In this document: piece after piece, positions 46,475 through 58,363 of the stretch | How positions within the stretch are numbered: position 1 is the first letter of the stretch | Layout of the letters: every line of letters starts with the position of its first letter | Assembly (NCBI GenBank): GCA_029448655.1 | Contig: JACCLO010000002.1 | Span: 2,170,001 to 2,234,000, forward strand | Length of the DNA stretch: 64,000 nucleotides | Reading direction: 5' to 3' | Source of the DNA: Wolfiporia cocos | Taxonomy: Eukaryota > Basidiomycota > Agaricomycetes > Polyporales > Phaeolaceae | Made by a program: the position numbers and the translations under genes | The notes under the pieces: model-generated | What the model saw: the letters and a program-made list of their open reading frames with translations, nothing else | Database searches by the model: none | Told to the model about the DNA's origin: nothing

Positions 46475-47665
46475 CCTTCTGCTCGAGTGGAGGACCCAGG
46501 GCATTATTGTGGAGCTGCGTAGATGAGCGGCGACTGCGCATGAAGTCAAAGACTGCTTGCGTTCGCTCTAGGAATCTAGACCTTCTGTTCTCGTCAACGT
46601 TCGCTTAGATGGGTGCCACCACCGCTACTGGGGAAGACATTCAGCATAGAAGTAACATACATAATAATCTTCGTACATACCATATCTTGATATTGTTTGT
46701 GGCGTACGATATATATTATATTGCACCCTGAATGGGCCGCCACGGGTGCGCAAGCATTCGGGGCTTTTCAATTGAGCATTCGGGGCTTTTCAATTGAAAG
46801 GATCTCAAAACTGTCTCAGGGATGGCATGATGTAGGCTCAATGGGTCTATCAATGGCACTTAAATGAAGAGCGCATGCAAGACGGATATGGAGAAACGCT
46901 GTTTACCGATGCATGTTCTTGGTAGGATCCACAAAGGTCAATGAGAGACTTTGCTGAATATAGCGTAGTACATTATCCCGGGTGGAGGCGTCGTAAATAT
47001 AACATGAAATGACCGTGCGCATACCTTACTGCGACGGTGGCATGGCCGCATCTGAACATATAGACAAGGGATTGCCTTCATACTAAGCTGACGGACAACC
47101 ATGGCCTCGCAACCGCGAAGTTCTTGCACGAACTAGTGCCGCTGGCCTAGCACCAACATCGACGCCACTACAAACGCATCAGTTAACAACATATATTATA
47201 TACCGCCACAATGCGCGATAGTCGGGGATTTCCCGGGTTTATGATGTTATCATAAGGTCAGAGGAGACGGGCCATTCTGACGAGCGACTCACATAGGACG
47301 CACGGAGCCGCATGGATACCAGGCGCACAACACCGGCCGCAGTATAAGCCGATGCTGGTCTCGTGAATCAATTGAACTAGGCGCTGCCGGGGATTCTGCT
47401 CCACAGCCGGCATGTCCGTCTGAATCAATTGCAAACATGAATCAGATGCGGACGTGGTCGTGCAATGCGCAGCTGTCTGGTGGCTGTTACCCACGACCAT
47501 GGGCAGCCCTGCTCGCATTTTCTGAGCGGCACCAGACGGTGCCCGAACAGGGCATGAAGGACACCGTGTTTGGTAACAACTCAGCGAATCTCCGCCGCAC
47601 CGCATCTGCAGATCGCGCCGACACTCCCAAAATAGCGTACCACGCTGACGAGCGTTCCACCCGCG
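46475..47665. other. AT-richer intergenic region, 1.19 kb
   Basis: It holds a 22-bp perfect tandem duplication (about 46754-46797) and AT-rich runs near 46680-46730. A 57-codon ATG frame at 47554-47727 overlaps the next gene's start in another phase. No homology was seen. Confidence 0.4.
46754..46797. repeat. Perfect 22-bp tandem duplication
   Basis: Two identical adjacent 22-bp units, each starting GCATTCGGGGC and ending CAATTGA, followed by a third partial AAG. Each unit contains CAATTG. It lies in non-coding sequence. Confidence 0.6.
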
Positions 47666-48658
47666 ATGTTCAACTCATGGCGGCACTCTCGGAGGCCCTC
47701 CAGCCCATCTTTCGAGCGCACATCTGATGCTATCTCGCCCTCGCCCACGCGACACGACGTCGGCGACGGTTCCAGCGCACGGCCATCGGTCGACCACGCC
47801 GTGCCCGGTGCGCTATCTACCCCACACGATGCTATACTCGCAGAGCTTCACGGCCACCCCGCGAGTCCTCTCCATCACCCGCCTGCAGATTCCCAGACCG
47901 CCAGCCCAATGAAGCGCACAATCTCGGGCTCGCCAGAGCGCACAGACACTGCGAGCCCGTCGGCGGCGCTCCGTTCAGGCACTGCGAGTCCTGCCTCTGC
48001 GCCGGAGCCAGTGTACGACCCGTTCTCTGGGGCTGTGGCAGGCATGATGGTGCCTTCCGCCGAGCCCGAGCCCGAGCAGAAAGGCACGTCGTTCGATCGG
48101 ACGAAGGACGACCTCTGGGCGCACCTGGCGCGCATCCGCGGGCTGCAGAGCGCAATCGCGACGATGCACCTGCAGATGGAGAACGTCGGAGCTGCAGGCG
48201 AGAAGCGCACGGCGGGCGGCATCGGGCGCATGAACACGGGCACCATTCGCCCGACTGAGGAGTGGGAGGACCCCGGCGAGGCGGAGGAGCAGCGCCGTGC
48301 CGCGCGCGACGCCGAATTTGCGAACCTAGCGGAAGCGTTTGAAGGAAGACGCGTAGCAATTGATGGCATCATGGACAAGGTGGGCTGCCCCTTGTCTTTG
48401 GAGTCACCACGCCGCATGTGTGTGCATGCTCACAATTACTTCCAGTTGGAGGACCTGGCCAGGGCCCTGACGACGTTCCACGCACTCCCCACTCCTGTCA
48501 TGGATTTTGCGAATTCGCGTAGCAATACAAAGGACTCATTTGAGAATTCCCCGGATCTGTACGGCTCACAGCCTGGGGGCGACACTCCCAGGCCTGAACA
48601 TCCTCTCTTCCCTGATAGCCCGTCTTCTAGTGCCCCTTCTCACGCCGCATTTCCGTAA
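47666..48658 (+). CDS. Hypothetical protein, coiled-coil C-terminal half
   Basis: Not recognised. Two exons: 47666-48379 and 48446-48658, giving 308 aa. The 66-nt intron is in frame and stop-free, but removing it gives the smooth helix DGIMDKLEDLARALTTFHAL. Residues 1-130 are Ser/Pro/Thr-rich and disordered (SPMKRTISGSPERTDTASPS). About 135-260 are helical and charged (SFDRTKDDLWAHLARIRGLQ, SAIATMHLQMENVGA; EEQRRAARDAEFANLAEAFE). The C terminus is again disordered (GGDTPRPEHPLFPDSP). The start is uncertain because an upstream ATG frame (47554-47727) reads MKDTVFGNNSANLRR and ends inside this gene in another phase. Confidence 0.6.
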   Translation: MFNSWRHSRRPSSPSFERTSDAISPSPTRHDVGDGSSARPSVDHAVPGALSTPHDAILAELHGHPASPLHHPPADSQTASPMKRTISGSPERTDTASPSAALRSGTASPASAPEPVYDPFSGAVAGMMVPSAEPEPEQKGTSFDRTKDDLWAHLARIRGLQSAIATMHLQMENVGAAGEKRTAGGIGRMNTGTIRPTEEWEDPGEAEEQRRAARDAEFANLAEAFEGRRVAIDGIMDKVGCPLSLESPRRMCVHAHNYFQLEDLARALTTFHALPTPVMDFANSRSNTKDSFENSPDLYGSQPGGDTPRPEHPLFPDSPSSSAPSHAAFP

Positions 48659-49140
48659 TGGTGCCCCTCAACTCTACCGCGAATGACAACCGTATGCGAT
48701 GTGAGCCCCACAGCCGTACAAATCCCTGAGAACGAGATCAACCGGAAGGCACTAGACTCCTGAGCTGGCAATAGGCTTCTCCTTCGTCGGTGTAAGTGGT
48801 CTAGAGTCCTATGCCATTGATCCATTCCATTGAGCTTCCGCTGGCGTTCATCGCGCAATAATGTTAGATACAAACGAAATAGCGAAGTAATGGTAGCAGT
48901 GGTCCGTGAAACGAGGTCCGAGGTCTTACCGTAGTGGTATATACAGGAAGGACACAAATACGAATTACTGGATTACTTCACAAGCAGGCATCGTCGTACA
49001 CGCACGATCAGACTGATGAAGATGTTGTAGACAATCCTATGAATGAACGCATCAGTAACTGTGTCGCTACAATATAGTGAGGTGACACAATGACGACATA
49101 CCCGTCCTAGAACGATCGACGAAGTTAGTACGGGTTTACT
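48659..49140. other. Convergent 3' gap
   Basis: 482 bp between the stops of the hypothetical gene (+) and the rhomboid gene (-). Nothing is recognised. A possible alternative last rhomboid exon could extend here. Confidence 0.4.
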
Positions 49141-51189
49141 CTAACCGGGGGCTCTGAAGACGTACCCTTGACAGTGATCGTTTGCCGAGGTAGGGATGCA
49201 GGATAAGTACCTGCACCAAGAACACGCTGAAGGGAGAATGACACATGAGCGGTTCGTTTGCGTATGTTTCCGAGAGCGCATACCAGCGTAGGGGTCAGAA
49301 GTATAGAAGTTGCGGATAAGGACCACGAAGAGCACAATCGCCAGGGGTATAGCCGCTAATCTAAAGCCGAGGACAATTGACCTGTGCCTCGTGCTGGGGC
49401 TTACGATAGGATAGAACGCCATGCCCACAAGCAGGCCCATCAGCAGACCGCCAAGATGTGCTACATGCAAATTGTATTCAGCGGGTGAAGAGCGGGAGCA
49501 CCAGCATCCCTACCAAAGTTATCAACATCTGTGGTAACATGTGTGAGGCGACGTCAAATGCGAGATGAAACGGGGGGCTCACATGGAATGAACCCTAGTG
49601 CGATACCGATTATTAATTCCACGATCATCCAGCCAAGCTATTGCATCCGCATACGCTTAGCCTTCACAGCTGAACAAAGTCTGTGAACTCTGCTCACCCG
49701 ACGAGCAGGTCGATATATGTATCTCCAATGAGCGAATAGGTCAATCCATGCAATCTGAGTGGTCCTTCGAGTCAGGAAATATGCCATACAGCTTCGTGAG
49801 AATGGGCCTGACCGCTGTGGTTCCAAAGATCGCCCCACTTGCGCCTGTTGAAGGCACCCCGACGAGAGCGAAGTTGCCTCCTAACACATTTCTAGACCGA
49901 GAGCATTAAGGGACATGTCAGATAGCTGGGGAGTTTCCACCGACCCGAAGATTCCTGATGCAATGTACAGCACAATGAAAGGTACTGAGCCCATCTCCTT
50001 CTCGACCTGGAGATATGAATAAGTATCGGATGATTGGCGATACATCGCGCACATGCTTACCTGCGCAGAGACAGTAAGTTGTGCGAGCATGTTGATGGCA
50101 TAGTGGATGATCCCGGCGTGCAGGAAGACGGGAATGATGAATCTGTAAATGAGTCGTCTCACCGCCGCGCCCACCCTGATCCGAAGCACTTTACCTGAAC
50201 CATTGATTTGGCGTCTCTGTATGAATCCCGCCAAACCCGCAGATCTCCTCTAGTGTGCATACCCTGTTGGGTGGATTGGCCGTGTCATTCAGACCTGATC
50301 GCGATGCGGAATCAAACATTCATCGACTAGCTCGGAGCTGTAATAAAATAGATCTTACATGCAAGGCGAGTGTCGAGGGGTAGTGCCGAGACATTCTTCA
50401 TGCATGCAGGAAAGCGGGCGCCTAGGTAGATGAGAGCACTGCCTGACGGGCCCAACATCGGATTGACAGCGGGCTTGAGTGAGATGGGTGTGCCTTGAGC
50501 TTTGGCGTTCACTACAAGCTCGTGGATCAGGACCCCGAGCATAGCAATGGTCAAGGCCCACACTAATCACAGTATGTTAAGTTCGACATGCGCATCACAA
50601 TCAATGTGGCAACATATAACCCCACGGACCTATCCACGGTCGGGACTGAATGCCAACACCCCGCTTCTTATCCGCTATCCGTTGTTCGAGTGAATACAGA
50701 CCGAAGTATCTTTGGAATGGGTTCGGTTTCTTTTGTGGCACCGGCGGTGGCGGTGCGGTAGCGAGTGGTTCAGCGTATTCTATGGCACAGTCCAGCTTCC
50801 ATGCATAACGGCAACGAACCAGACAGCGACCACTTACCTAAGTTCTGATATGTTTCCGTTTTCCCATAGGACTCCGCGTTCGCGTCGGGCATGTACCCGT
50901 GGTTCTGCTTGCCCTGCAGCGTGTCATTTGAGTAGCTGCTGGGATCATAGCTATAGTCGCGGTCGGTGTATGTCGGCCGGTAGGGCTCGGGTTCAAAGAG
51001 AGTGTCAGACGAGGCCGGCATCTGTGAGTTCTCTCCGTCGTCCTGCAGAAGATGAGCCGTGGACATGCTATAGCTATGGCTACGCTGCGCAGGGTTTGTG
51101 AAGGTGTCGTCGGAATAGTCCTTGAGTTCGTGATCAGGATATGCAGAGTCGGAGGCCAATTTCGCGGAATAGCCCTCGTCGAGAATCAT
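49141..51189 (-). CDS. Rhomboid family intramembrane serine protease
   Basis: Twelve exons: 50838-51189, 50630-50779, 50562 down to 50359, 50195-50294, 50061-50142, 49945-50006, 49813-49891, 49698-49754, 49583-49637, 49515-49529, 49284-49460, 49141-49226, giving 472 aa. The first 160 residues are a hydrophilic Ser/Tyr/Asp-rich cytosolic tail. The rhomboid core has CTLEEICGFGGIHTETPNQW, HAGIIHYAINMLAQ, catalytic Ser in STGASGAIFG (about 335) and catalytic His in VDNFAHLGGLLMG (about 387), so it should be active. The Cys-rich end CSWCRYLSCIPTSANDHCQG is typical of fungal members. Exon 10 is only 15 nt, coding YVDNF. Substrates are unknown; fungal relatives act in the secretory pathway. Confidence 0.9.
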
Positions 51190-51520
51190 GTCGGTAGTAG
51201 AGAGGGATCAAAAAGTGGCCAAGCTAGTAATTGGGAAGGAGCGAAGGCAGTGCGGCCTCCCAGCAACCGCCCAGAGTGTATATGACCAAGGAGCACGGCG
51301 CGTGTCGTCCACTCAAGCTGTACTGCCGCGGAGTCTCAAAGTCAATCTAGAGGCGAGATCACATCTGATTGCGATGGCGTCTAGGGCTCAGGCTCTCTCA
51401 AGCAAGCAAATAAATTGTATATGGGTATAAATTTACAAAATACGTGAGATGGCATCCGTGCATGCAATCCAGAGCAATGCAGAGTAAAAGCGCTGAGCGA
51501 AAGCCACAGCAAGGCATTTT
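51190..51520. other. Promoter region of the rhomboid gene
   Basis: 331 bp between two minus-strand genes. No clear element was found. Confidence 0.4.
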
Positions 51521-54500
51521 TCAGCACTCCTCGTCCGGCGGCGTGGGGACCTCCTCAATCGCACTTCCGGCTCTTCCTCTGCCGCGTGCTGAAGGTTTCC
51601 GCGTAAGGGGCGTAAAGTGCGTCTGCACCTTGAGCGCGCCCTCGCCTTCACTGTCAGTATCTGCGTCGTCGTCGGTGGAATACGACGGCGGTTGTTCCCA
51701 GTCCTCGTCTTCCTCTCCATTGGTCTCTGCCGGCCTTGTCCACCGCGTCACTCCATCGATCCACTGAAGCGTGCCTACGCCCACGTCGCGCAGCTTCTTA
51801 CTCTTCAGTCGCCATGCCATTGCGCCTCGAGCACCAAAGCTCGCGCGACTTGCGGTGGAATCCTGACTAAGACGAGGGTTGTGTTGCTTCTCATCGTCGG
51901 ACAGCGAACGGCTGGCAGGCAGGGCGCCAAGCATTCGCGGATCTGAAGGCAGGAGCAGAGGGAGCATATGTCGCGAGTCCAGCAGCTCGCCCAGAGGCTC
52001 AGGAGCCCTGGCCGGCTCCCAGGATGACTTTTCCCAAGTCCGGTCAAAGAGCGCGTCGATATTACGCTGCGCATTAGAGCTCTCCTGTGATTGTGTTACC
52101 GGTGACGTCCGCCCAGACGGTGTGTGATCCTCATGCAGAGAAGGCGACACGCTAGCAGCGTCTTCTCGGTCACGGTCCCGCTCTCCAATCTGCACTAGAA
52201 TGAGAAATTTGCCGCAGTCTTGCACCATGGTACGCACCTCTTTGCGCAGCATCTCGACACCCAATTTCACCCGATGCCTCTCCCAATCCTTTTGCAGCTG
52301 CGCCAGGTACTGGTTGCACTCCTCCGTCATACGGGGTTCGCTGACCTCATACCTGTAATCGCGCACAGCACGACGCATCTACGCAGCGTCAGTGACTGTC
52401 TAGAGCTACTACGAGATCTGCGGTACCTGGAGAGGATTGAGAGTGCGCAGCGTCTGGATGGTCGCGATCAAATTGGGAAACTCGGTGATCGACGAGAGGC
52501 TCTGAGCGCAATTCAGTATAGCAGATGTTCATTGTGAGAGGCCATACCTGCAGCCATGTCAAAAGGTCTTTGACAGGAGCGAAATGCGATCCAATGCCGC
52601 GGGGCAATTGCATCTCACCAATCCATTCCTCCAAGACACTGAGGTTCATACTGATCTGTACCGCTCGTGACCTGTCCATAGGAGGGTTCATGAATTCCTG
52701 GAAATTGTGCAGACTTGTCGGAGATACATACCGACATACGTATTTCTTCCGAGTCAAAATACGGTTAAAGGTCTCGCCTGTCAGAATGTCACAAACCTAG
52801 CTTTGGTCGGTATGGAACACCCTTACATGCTGTCCAATACATCACTTGCGACCAAAGCTGGACAATCAGCGCAGGGTTGATGCCTGAAAGCGTGAACAGT
52901 GTATGCAGTGCGGTTATAAACGAGGTGATATCCTTCGGTGACGGCGGCGGTGGTCCATCCTTTGCAACAGACTCGGAGAAGAGTGCCTGCAGCGGCACCG
53001 TGGTCGATGGCGCACGAGCACGTGTAAATGTTTGCCTCAGTGTGGCGAAGCTGCCGGAGTTGGATGATGATGTCGAATTTGCAGGAGGGGGAGATGGAGG
53101 TCGGCTAGCATTGGGTGGAGGAGACGCTGGAGTGTTCGTCCGTGGTGTCGCGTTGCTCGGCGTGACGGCCTTTTTCTTACTCGTGAAGGGACGCAGGAAC
53201 GACCACTCCGACTCGAATTGTATTGACTCGAACTCCGTGGAGAGCGGCGTATACTCCAGCAATGCTGCATCTAGCAGTTTATCTATCTTCCTCTCGGCGA
53301 GGCGTATTATGAATACTAAGGTTGACGCGCAACAGGTTAAACGTGTTAACCTCGTGCAAAGGAAGGTGAATCTCACCGAATACAGAGTTCAATATCTCTT
53401 CTACGATCGCGAACAAGTTGAGCATTTCGCACGTCTCATTGATAGCGTTGTCGCAACGCATGAGATGAAGCCAGACTGTGATGTTGTACATCCAGAAGAT
53501 TAATGCAGTGGCATCGTCCGCGCGGTTCTGCAGATCATGTAAAGTTCATGAACTCGCGTGGTGAAGAAGCCTGAATCTCGGAACTCACGAAGAACGTATC
53601 TTCAATGGTATCTGTTGCTCCGAAAATAAGGTCCTCTAGCCAATTGTGGTCGCAGTTGAGACAAGCAAATCGAGCAAGCATGTACAGGGCATTTGCCGGC
53701 TCCGCGTTTCGTAACGATGGCGGAAAGTCCGTAATTAGTGACCGGAAGATGTCAGGGAGAGCCAAAGGTGAGAACACGAGCATTGTGCTGAAGTCCGGTG
53801 GTGGTGTCTACAGGGTCTGTGAGACATCCTAGCGATCACAGACACCGGAGCGTCACTCACGTAAAGGGCTTCATTCGTATCTTCATCGTCCTTGTCCTCT
53901 TCTTCTAGCGTTTCGAAGAGGAAATCATCCTCCGTCTGTCCCCACCATCTAGGACTGATGCCGAGCACTTTCTCTACGTCACTCTGTACACTCCTTCGCT
54001 TGCCTAAGCGACGTATACGCCTTTCCGACAGCCGCCGTTGTTCCTCAACCCTTCCACCTTTCCAGCCTTCCTCGCGCATTGCTTCGCCTAAGATCAATGC
54101 GACATCTTCTCGTCCAGGCATCGTCGAATGCGCAGTCACGATGTCAAGCGCAGTCAATTTACGACGCGTTAGTGCGAACGGCGTAGCTCCGTGTGTCAGC
54201 AGATGGGACACCAGGGTGGGAGGCGACAGCAGTGAGGCATAATGAAGTGGAGTCCAGCCCTCTGTGTGATGTCGCGGTGAATATATCAGACTACGTTAAG
54301 ATGAACTCTGCAGCACACCTTGGTCTGGAACATTCACGTCGCAGCCCTCAGAGACGAGCAGTCTGACGCACTCCTCTCTCTCGATGTCACGCTCGGACTC
54401 TGATCCAAAGCCAAGGATGGTGATGCTGATCAGACCTAGGCCGTCTTCGTCCTGCTTGGCGAGGTCTACATACGTCTGCGCGTTCGAGTCGGTGAGGAGG

Positions 54501-54691
54501 TGGGTGAGCAACGGCATGTCTCCGAATTGACATGAACGCGTCAGGCAGTGCGCAACAAGCTCCGCCTTCTGCTGCGGCGATAACCCGACATTGGGAGAGA
54601 GCAGATGTGCTATCTGCGATGGCGTCGGACACAGCGGTTGCAGGTCAGGCTCCACCGTGAGGTCGGCAGGCGTGACCGAGGTGGACGCCAT
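51521..54691 (-). CDS. Ankyrin and Dilute (DIL) domain protein
   Basis: Nine exons: 54319-54691, 53861-54261, 53589-53807, 53377-53527, 52827-53315, 52732-52777, 52548-52671, 52427-52501, 51521-52378, giving 911 aa. Ankyrin repeats near residues 90-190 (CQFGDMPLLTHLLTDS; EGWTPLHYASLL, SHLLTHGATPFALT). The DIL domain runs about 340-680: ALIFWMYNITVWLHLMR, CEMLNLFAIVEEILNSVF, RLAERKIDKLLDAALLEY, WTACETFNRILTRKKYVCR, SRAVQISMNLSVLEEW and PVKDLLTWLQ. DIL is the cargo-binding fold of class V myosins, but no motor is present. Fission yeast has proteins of this ankyrin plus DIL layout. The C terminus is acidic and disordered. A role in polarised traffic is inferred. Confidence 0.88.
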
Positions 54692-55091
54692 GACTGTAGA
54701 TGGGAGCAACGCCTGCAGAGCGGCAGACGCACAGATCGCGTTCTGGACTGGATGGCGTTACCGGTCAGACGTTGTTGCCCTTGAAGGAACGCGTGAGGCC
54801 GGGGACCATGCAGCTGCGGGTCGGTTGTCCGTGCGTTCCCCCAGACTATTGTGGCTGCAGAGGTCTGATGCGAGGAGCAAGCACGTAAAGCAACGAGGAC
54901 CACACAGACAACAGCGTTCACAGCGTTCACAGCGACGAAGCAGATTGCCACCATGCTATGGGCGCCTATCTGGTAGCCTCCCCAGGCCGATCATTCGCTC
55001 GATTTGGCATCTCGACTTTGACCGTTTCTTTCACGCATCCGAATTGCTGCACATCCTTTCTTCGGCCGCAACGCCCGCGTTCCAACTCAAA
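54692..55091. promoter_or_regulatory. Divergent promoter, ankyrin-DIL / RRP15
   Basis: 400 bp between divergent starts. A short near-perfect tandem of CAGCGTTCA units lies near 54912-54935. The RRP15 frame is open across the whole gap but without homology. Confidence 0.4.
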
Positions 55092-55906
55092 ATGCCTCTT
55101 ACAAAGCGGCGAAAGCTTTCTCCCCCGGGCGACGTTTCGGAGGAGGAAGCGAGCGTTCACTCGGACGCGGAGGCGTCCTCTTCTGGTGCCTCGGGTTCGG
55201 ATGCTGGTCCAGAGAGCGACGATGCTGGTTCGTCGCCCGACACTGAAGACGAGATCGCCGAGGCCAAGCGAGCGAAGTCAAAGAAAACCCTGAAGCGGAA
55301 GCGTCGCGCCACCGATGCTACTCACTTTGGTGCAACTCTGCAATCTTTGCTGAGCACGGACGCGCCGTCGGCGCTCCCTCTTTCCCTCAAGCCGTCTATC
55401 GCGAGAAAACGTAACGATGAAAAGCTCGAGAAGAAGGGAAAGAAGATCCTGCAAGTTGAGAAAAAGGATAAAGAAGAGAAGGGAAGAATTAAAGACGTTA
55501 TCGGCGGATGGGGTGGTGAGAGCGAGCGCGCTTTGAGGAAAGTAGCGCAGAGAGGAGGTGCGTGGGATTGTGCTCGTCTTCTTAGTGTCACTAACGATCG
55601 TCGCCCAGTGGTGAAGCTCTTCAATGTTATTCAGCAGGCTCAAGCCGCTTCATCCGCTGCTGCGGAAGAACTCAAAACGCAGAGAGGATCAGGCAAACCC
55701 ACGTTGCCAGCACCGACATTTGGTGGGAAAGGGAAGGCTGGGAAAAAGGGAAAACAGAAAGAATCGATGCCCGCAAAGGGAACCAGTGGTATGTCGTTAG
55801 TCTTAATGATATACGGCAGATCAGGTCTCATAGAGTCTCAGCGTCGCTTGCGCAAGACGACTTCTTGGATATCATTCGTTCTGGCGGTGCTGTTTCAAAG
55901 GAGTAA
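55092..55906 (+). CDS. RRP15: Rrp15-like ribosome biogenesis protein
   Basis: A pre-60S assembly factor of the nucleolus. Three exons: 55092-55557, 55609-55788, 55842-55906, giving 236 aa. N terminus: basic MPLTKRRKLSPPGD, then a long acidic Ser/Asp/Glu tract. The conserved region begins THFGATLQSLLSTDAPSALP, then LSLKPSIARKRNDEKLEKKG, ERALRKVAQRGVVKLFNVIQ and ends AQDDFLDIIRSGGAVSKE. Both junctions were placed so that the family blocks RGVVKLFN and DDFLDIIRSG are restored. The upstream open extension was rejected. Confidence 0.9.
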
Positions 55907-56296
55907 AGCTCAACACATACCGTCCCCCTCTCGCCATGTGCCTCGCCTGCCTGCCACTTCCGTGGAATATCATGTCACGCGCAGGATCCCGCTTTGCGAA
56001 CGAATTAGCCTTATTACACAGACCGTCTGTCCTACGCTAAACAGGGATCGTTCCAGTTCATACTCACAACGCCTGTATCATCTCCTTTCGTGCATTGTAC
56101 ATGTCCAATATATAATTCTTCGACTACTTGCGGTATTAGCACGAGTTGTTCATAACCATTTCAGTTTGGGGATAACATATGGGCGCTTAACCACGCGTCG
56201 CGTAATGCGTTCGCGCAAGCGCTCATATGGTCCAGCCTTGCCCTAAAGACGCCGTCTCCCATAAATTTCTGCCACCACTGCACATCGTGTTTCCTC
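55907..56296. other. Intergenic gap upstream of GID8
   Basis: 390 bp between two plus-strand genes. No element is recognised. Confidence 0.4.
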
Positions 56297-57479
56297 ATGG
56301 TCAGTTTTTGTTCTCCTATTCAACGCCGAGTCTCCTGTGCTAACTTGCAGTCTAGCCGGCTCCGAAGATACTACAAGAGGAGTGGGAAAGGCGGCTGCAC
56401 GATGTAAACGTTACCAAACAGTGAGTGTGCTCTTCTGTTGCAAAGTGATGATGCACGGCGAGGGATATGGGATGAACAAATTAATTGGGAATCTCTCTGA
56501 CTATATGAGATGAGCCAAAAAATTTACGCATGTATTATCTGACACGCTCTCCCTCGCCGTGCCTTCCTGTCCTTGTGTAACGAGAAGTGTCTGACCGACA
56601 CATGTCTCCAGGGACCTCAACCGTCTTGTGATGGACTATCTCGTGATTGAGGGGTACAAGACCGCTGCGGAGGAGTTCAGTCGAGAGACCGGTATGGATG
56701 CTCCGGTTGACTTCGAGAGCATTGAGAGCAGGATGAACATCCGTGAGGCCCTGCAACGCGGCGACGTAGGTGACGCGATCACGCGCGTCAACGACTTGAA
56801 TCCTGAGGTGAGCATCGAATGTACTCGGATGATCTCCGTCTGCCCGGACCGAGGCTAAAGGATTAAACTTTTCATGCACCACGCTAAGGCCTATCCGGGT
56901 CTATGCTGATACTCTTACACCAAAACTTCAGTCTTCAATATGATTCGTTCACATGCTTTCGGAATCTCCGATGTGAGAATGCATGCTGACGAATCTCGCC
57001 TTAGATCCTCGATACGAACCCTGCACTCTATTTCCGGCTGCAGCAACAGAAGCTCATTGAGCACATACGACAAGGGAATACTGACGAGGCGCTCCGCTTT
57101 GCGCAGGAGGAATTGGCCCCAAGAGGCGAAGAGAGCCCCGAGTTTCTATCTGAGTTAGAACGGACGATGGCTCTTCTGGCATATGAGTCGTCGCCGCTTG
57201 CTCCTCCCGCAATCCGTGAGCTCTTGTCACCTGCACAGCGCATGAAGACTGCAGGGGAGGTGAATTCCGCGATTCTGGAAAGCCTCAGCCAGGGCAAGGA
57301 GGCGAAGCTGGTCGGGCTTCTCAGGTTGCTCTCGTGGGGGGAGAGCATGCTGGGCGAGCACGCGGTATTCCCCAAGGTGAGGCGACGGATTCTCTAGAAT
57401 AGTCCGATTGGAAGACTGATAGAGCGATTGGGCGCAGCTGAATATGAGCGAGGGCACATTCACTTATCCGAGCAAGTAG
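56297..57479 (+). CDS. GID8: GID8-like LisH/CTLH subunit of the GID ubiquitin ligase
   Basis: A scaffold of the GID/CTLH E3 complex that degrades gluconeogenic enzymes. Proposed exons: 56297-56299, 56356-56420, 56612-56807, 57005-57376, 57438-57479, giving 225 aa. LisH: VMDYLVIEGYKTAAEEF. CTLH: IESRMNIREALQRGDVGDAI, then LYFRLQQQKLIEHIRQ. CRA: LAPRGEESPEFLSELERTMA, LLSPAQRMKTAGEVNSAILE and LLRLLSWGESMLGE. The start is unusual: the only in-frame Met before QDLNRLVMDYL is an ATG that is spliced at once (ATG/GTCAGT...TCTAG/CCGGCTCCG), giving MPAPKILQEEWERRL. Introns 2 and 3 are about 190-200 nt, long for this window. The last exon (LNMSEGTFTYPSK) is less certain. Confidence 0.86.
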
Positions 57480-58363
57480 GAACGCCTTGCTCCGGGGCTT
57501 CGCTGCCGACAGGATGTACATTACTGTATCGAACATAACATGGACATTTTGGATGCATTTCATTTGCGCCCGTGGAAGGATGGATACGAACTGTGTATCA
57601 TATGATCTTGATCCGACGAACTGGATACGCTATGATGGGGCGCCTCGGTTCCTGGCTTCGGCGCATACAACAACATCGTCGTCGACGCCGCTCATGATGC
57701 AGACTGGCGGCTGGCGCAAGCGAGGTTACGGCACCAGGCGATGTGGACACCGCGAGGGCGCTGCCGCTGCGGCGTAGTCCGTCCGTCATGGGGGTGGAAT
57801 GGACGTCCGAGACACGCACGGGCGACAGAAGATCGAGAACATCCGGCGATATGGAGAGGCCACGGGCAAGACTAAGTCATAGAAAGGTGCTTGGGCCGCC
57901 TTGAGGCAGATATGAAATCGGCGCGTCGAGTGGGCGGGTTCGAGATAGAACGAACCGCGGGCGATAAGCCGCGCAGGGCGGATGACCGAGAGGCGGTGGA
58001 TCGACCTCGCAAAGAGGATTGGGACCGAGAGCAGCATGAGCGATGGCTGACGCCGTGGACGAAAGTGGGTTGAAACACGCGAAAGCAGTTGCAGCTGAGA
58101 CGCACGCGCGGTTGGCTGCTTAGTCAGCAGCGGCAGTCGAGTCCCTGGCAGTACTTGCCGTGGCGCTTCCCCCGGTCGCTCTCGTCGTTCAGCTCGACGA
58201 CGCTTTCTGTCCCACACACACTCCTGTCCCTCGTCTCTGGCTCGACGGCGCAGCCAGGTGTGCAGGCTGCGTTGATCTGGCTGGTTTCCGTCAACGCCCG
58301 CTCCTTCTCTTGCCGCCCTCTCCCAACGCGTACCATCCTCCTCGCCCACATTGATCCTGAATC
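57480..58363. other. Upstream region of the BCK1-like kinase gene
   Basis: 884 bp. It probably contains a long 5' leader or promoter of the kinase gene. Frames on both strands around 57786-58349 have no recognised content. Confidence 0.4.

Noticed and set aside
43977..47665. Possible transposon or viral remnant in the gene-poor region
   Set aside because: No terminal repeats, transposase, reverse transcriptase or capsid-like motifs in any frame; only the REX4-like gene was found.
54591..55091. Upstream extension of the RRP15 reading frame
   Set aside because: Open but without family similarity; it overlaps the start of the divergent ankyrin/DIL gene.
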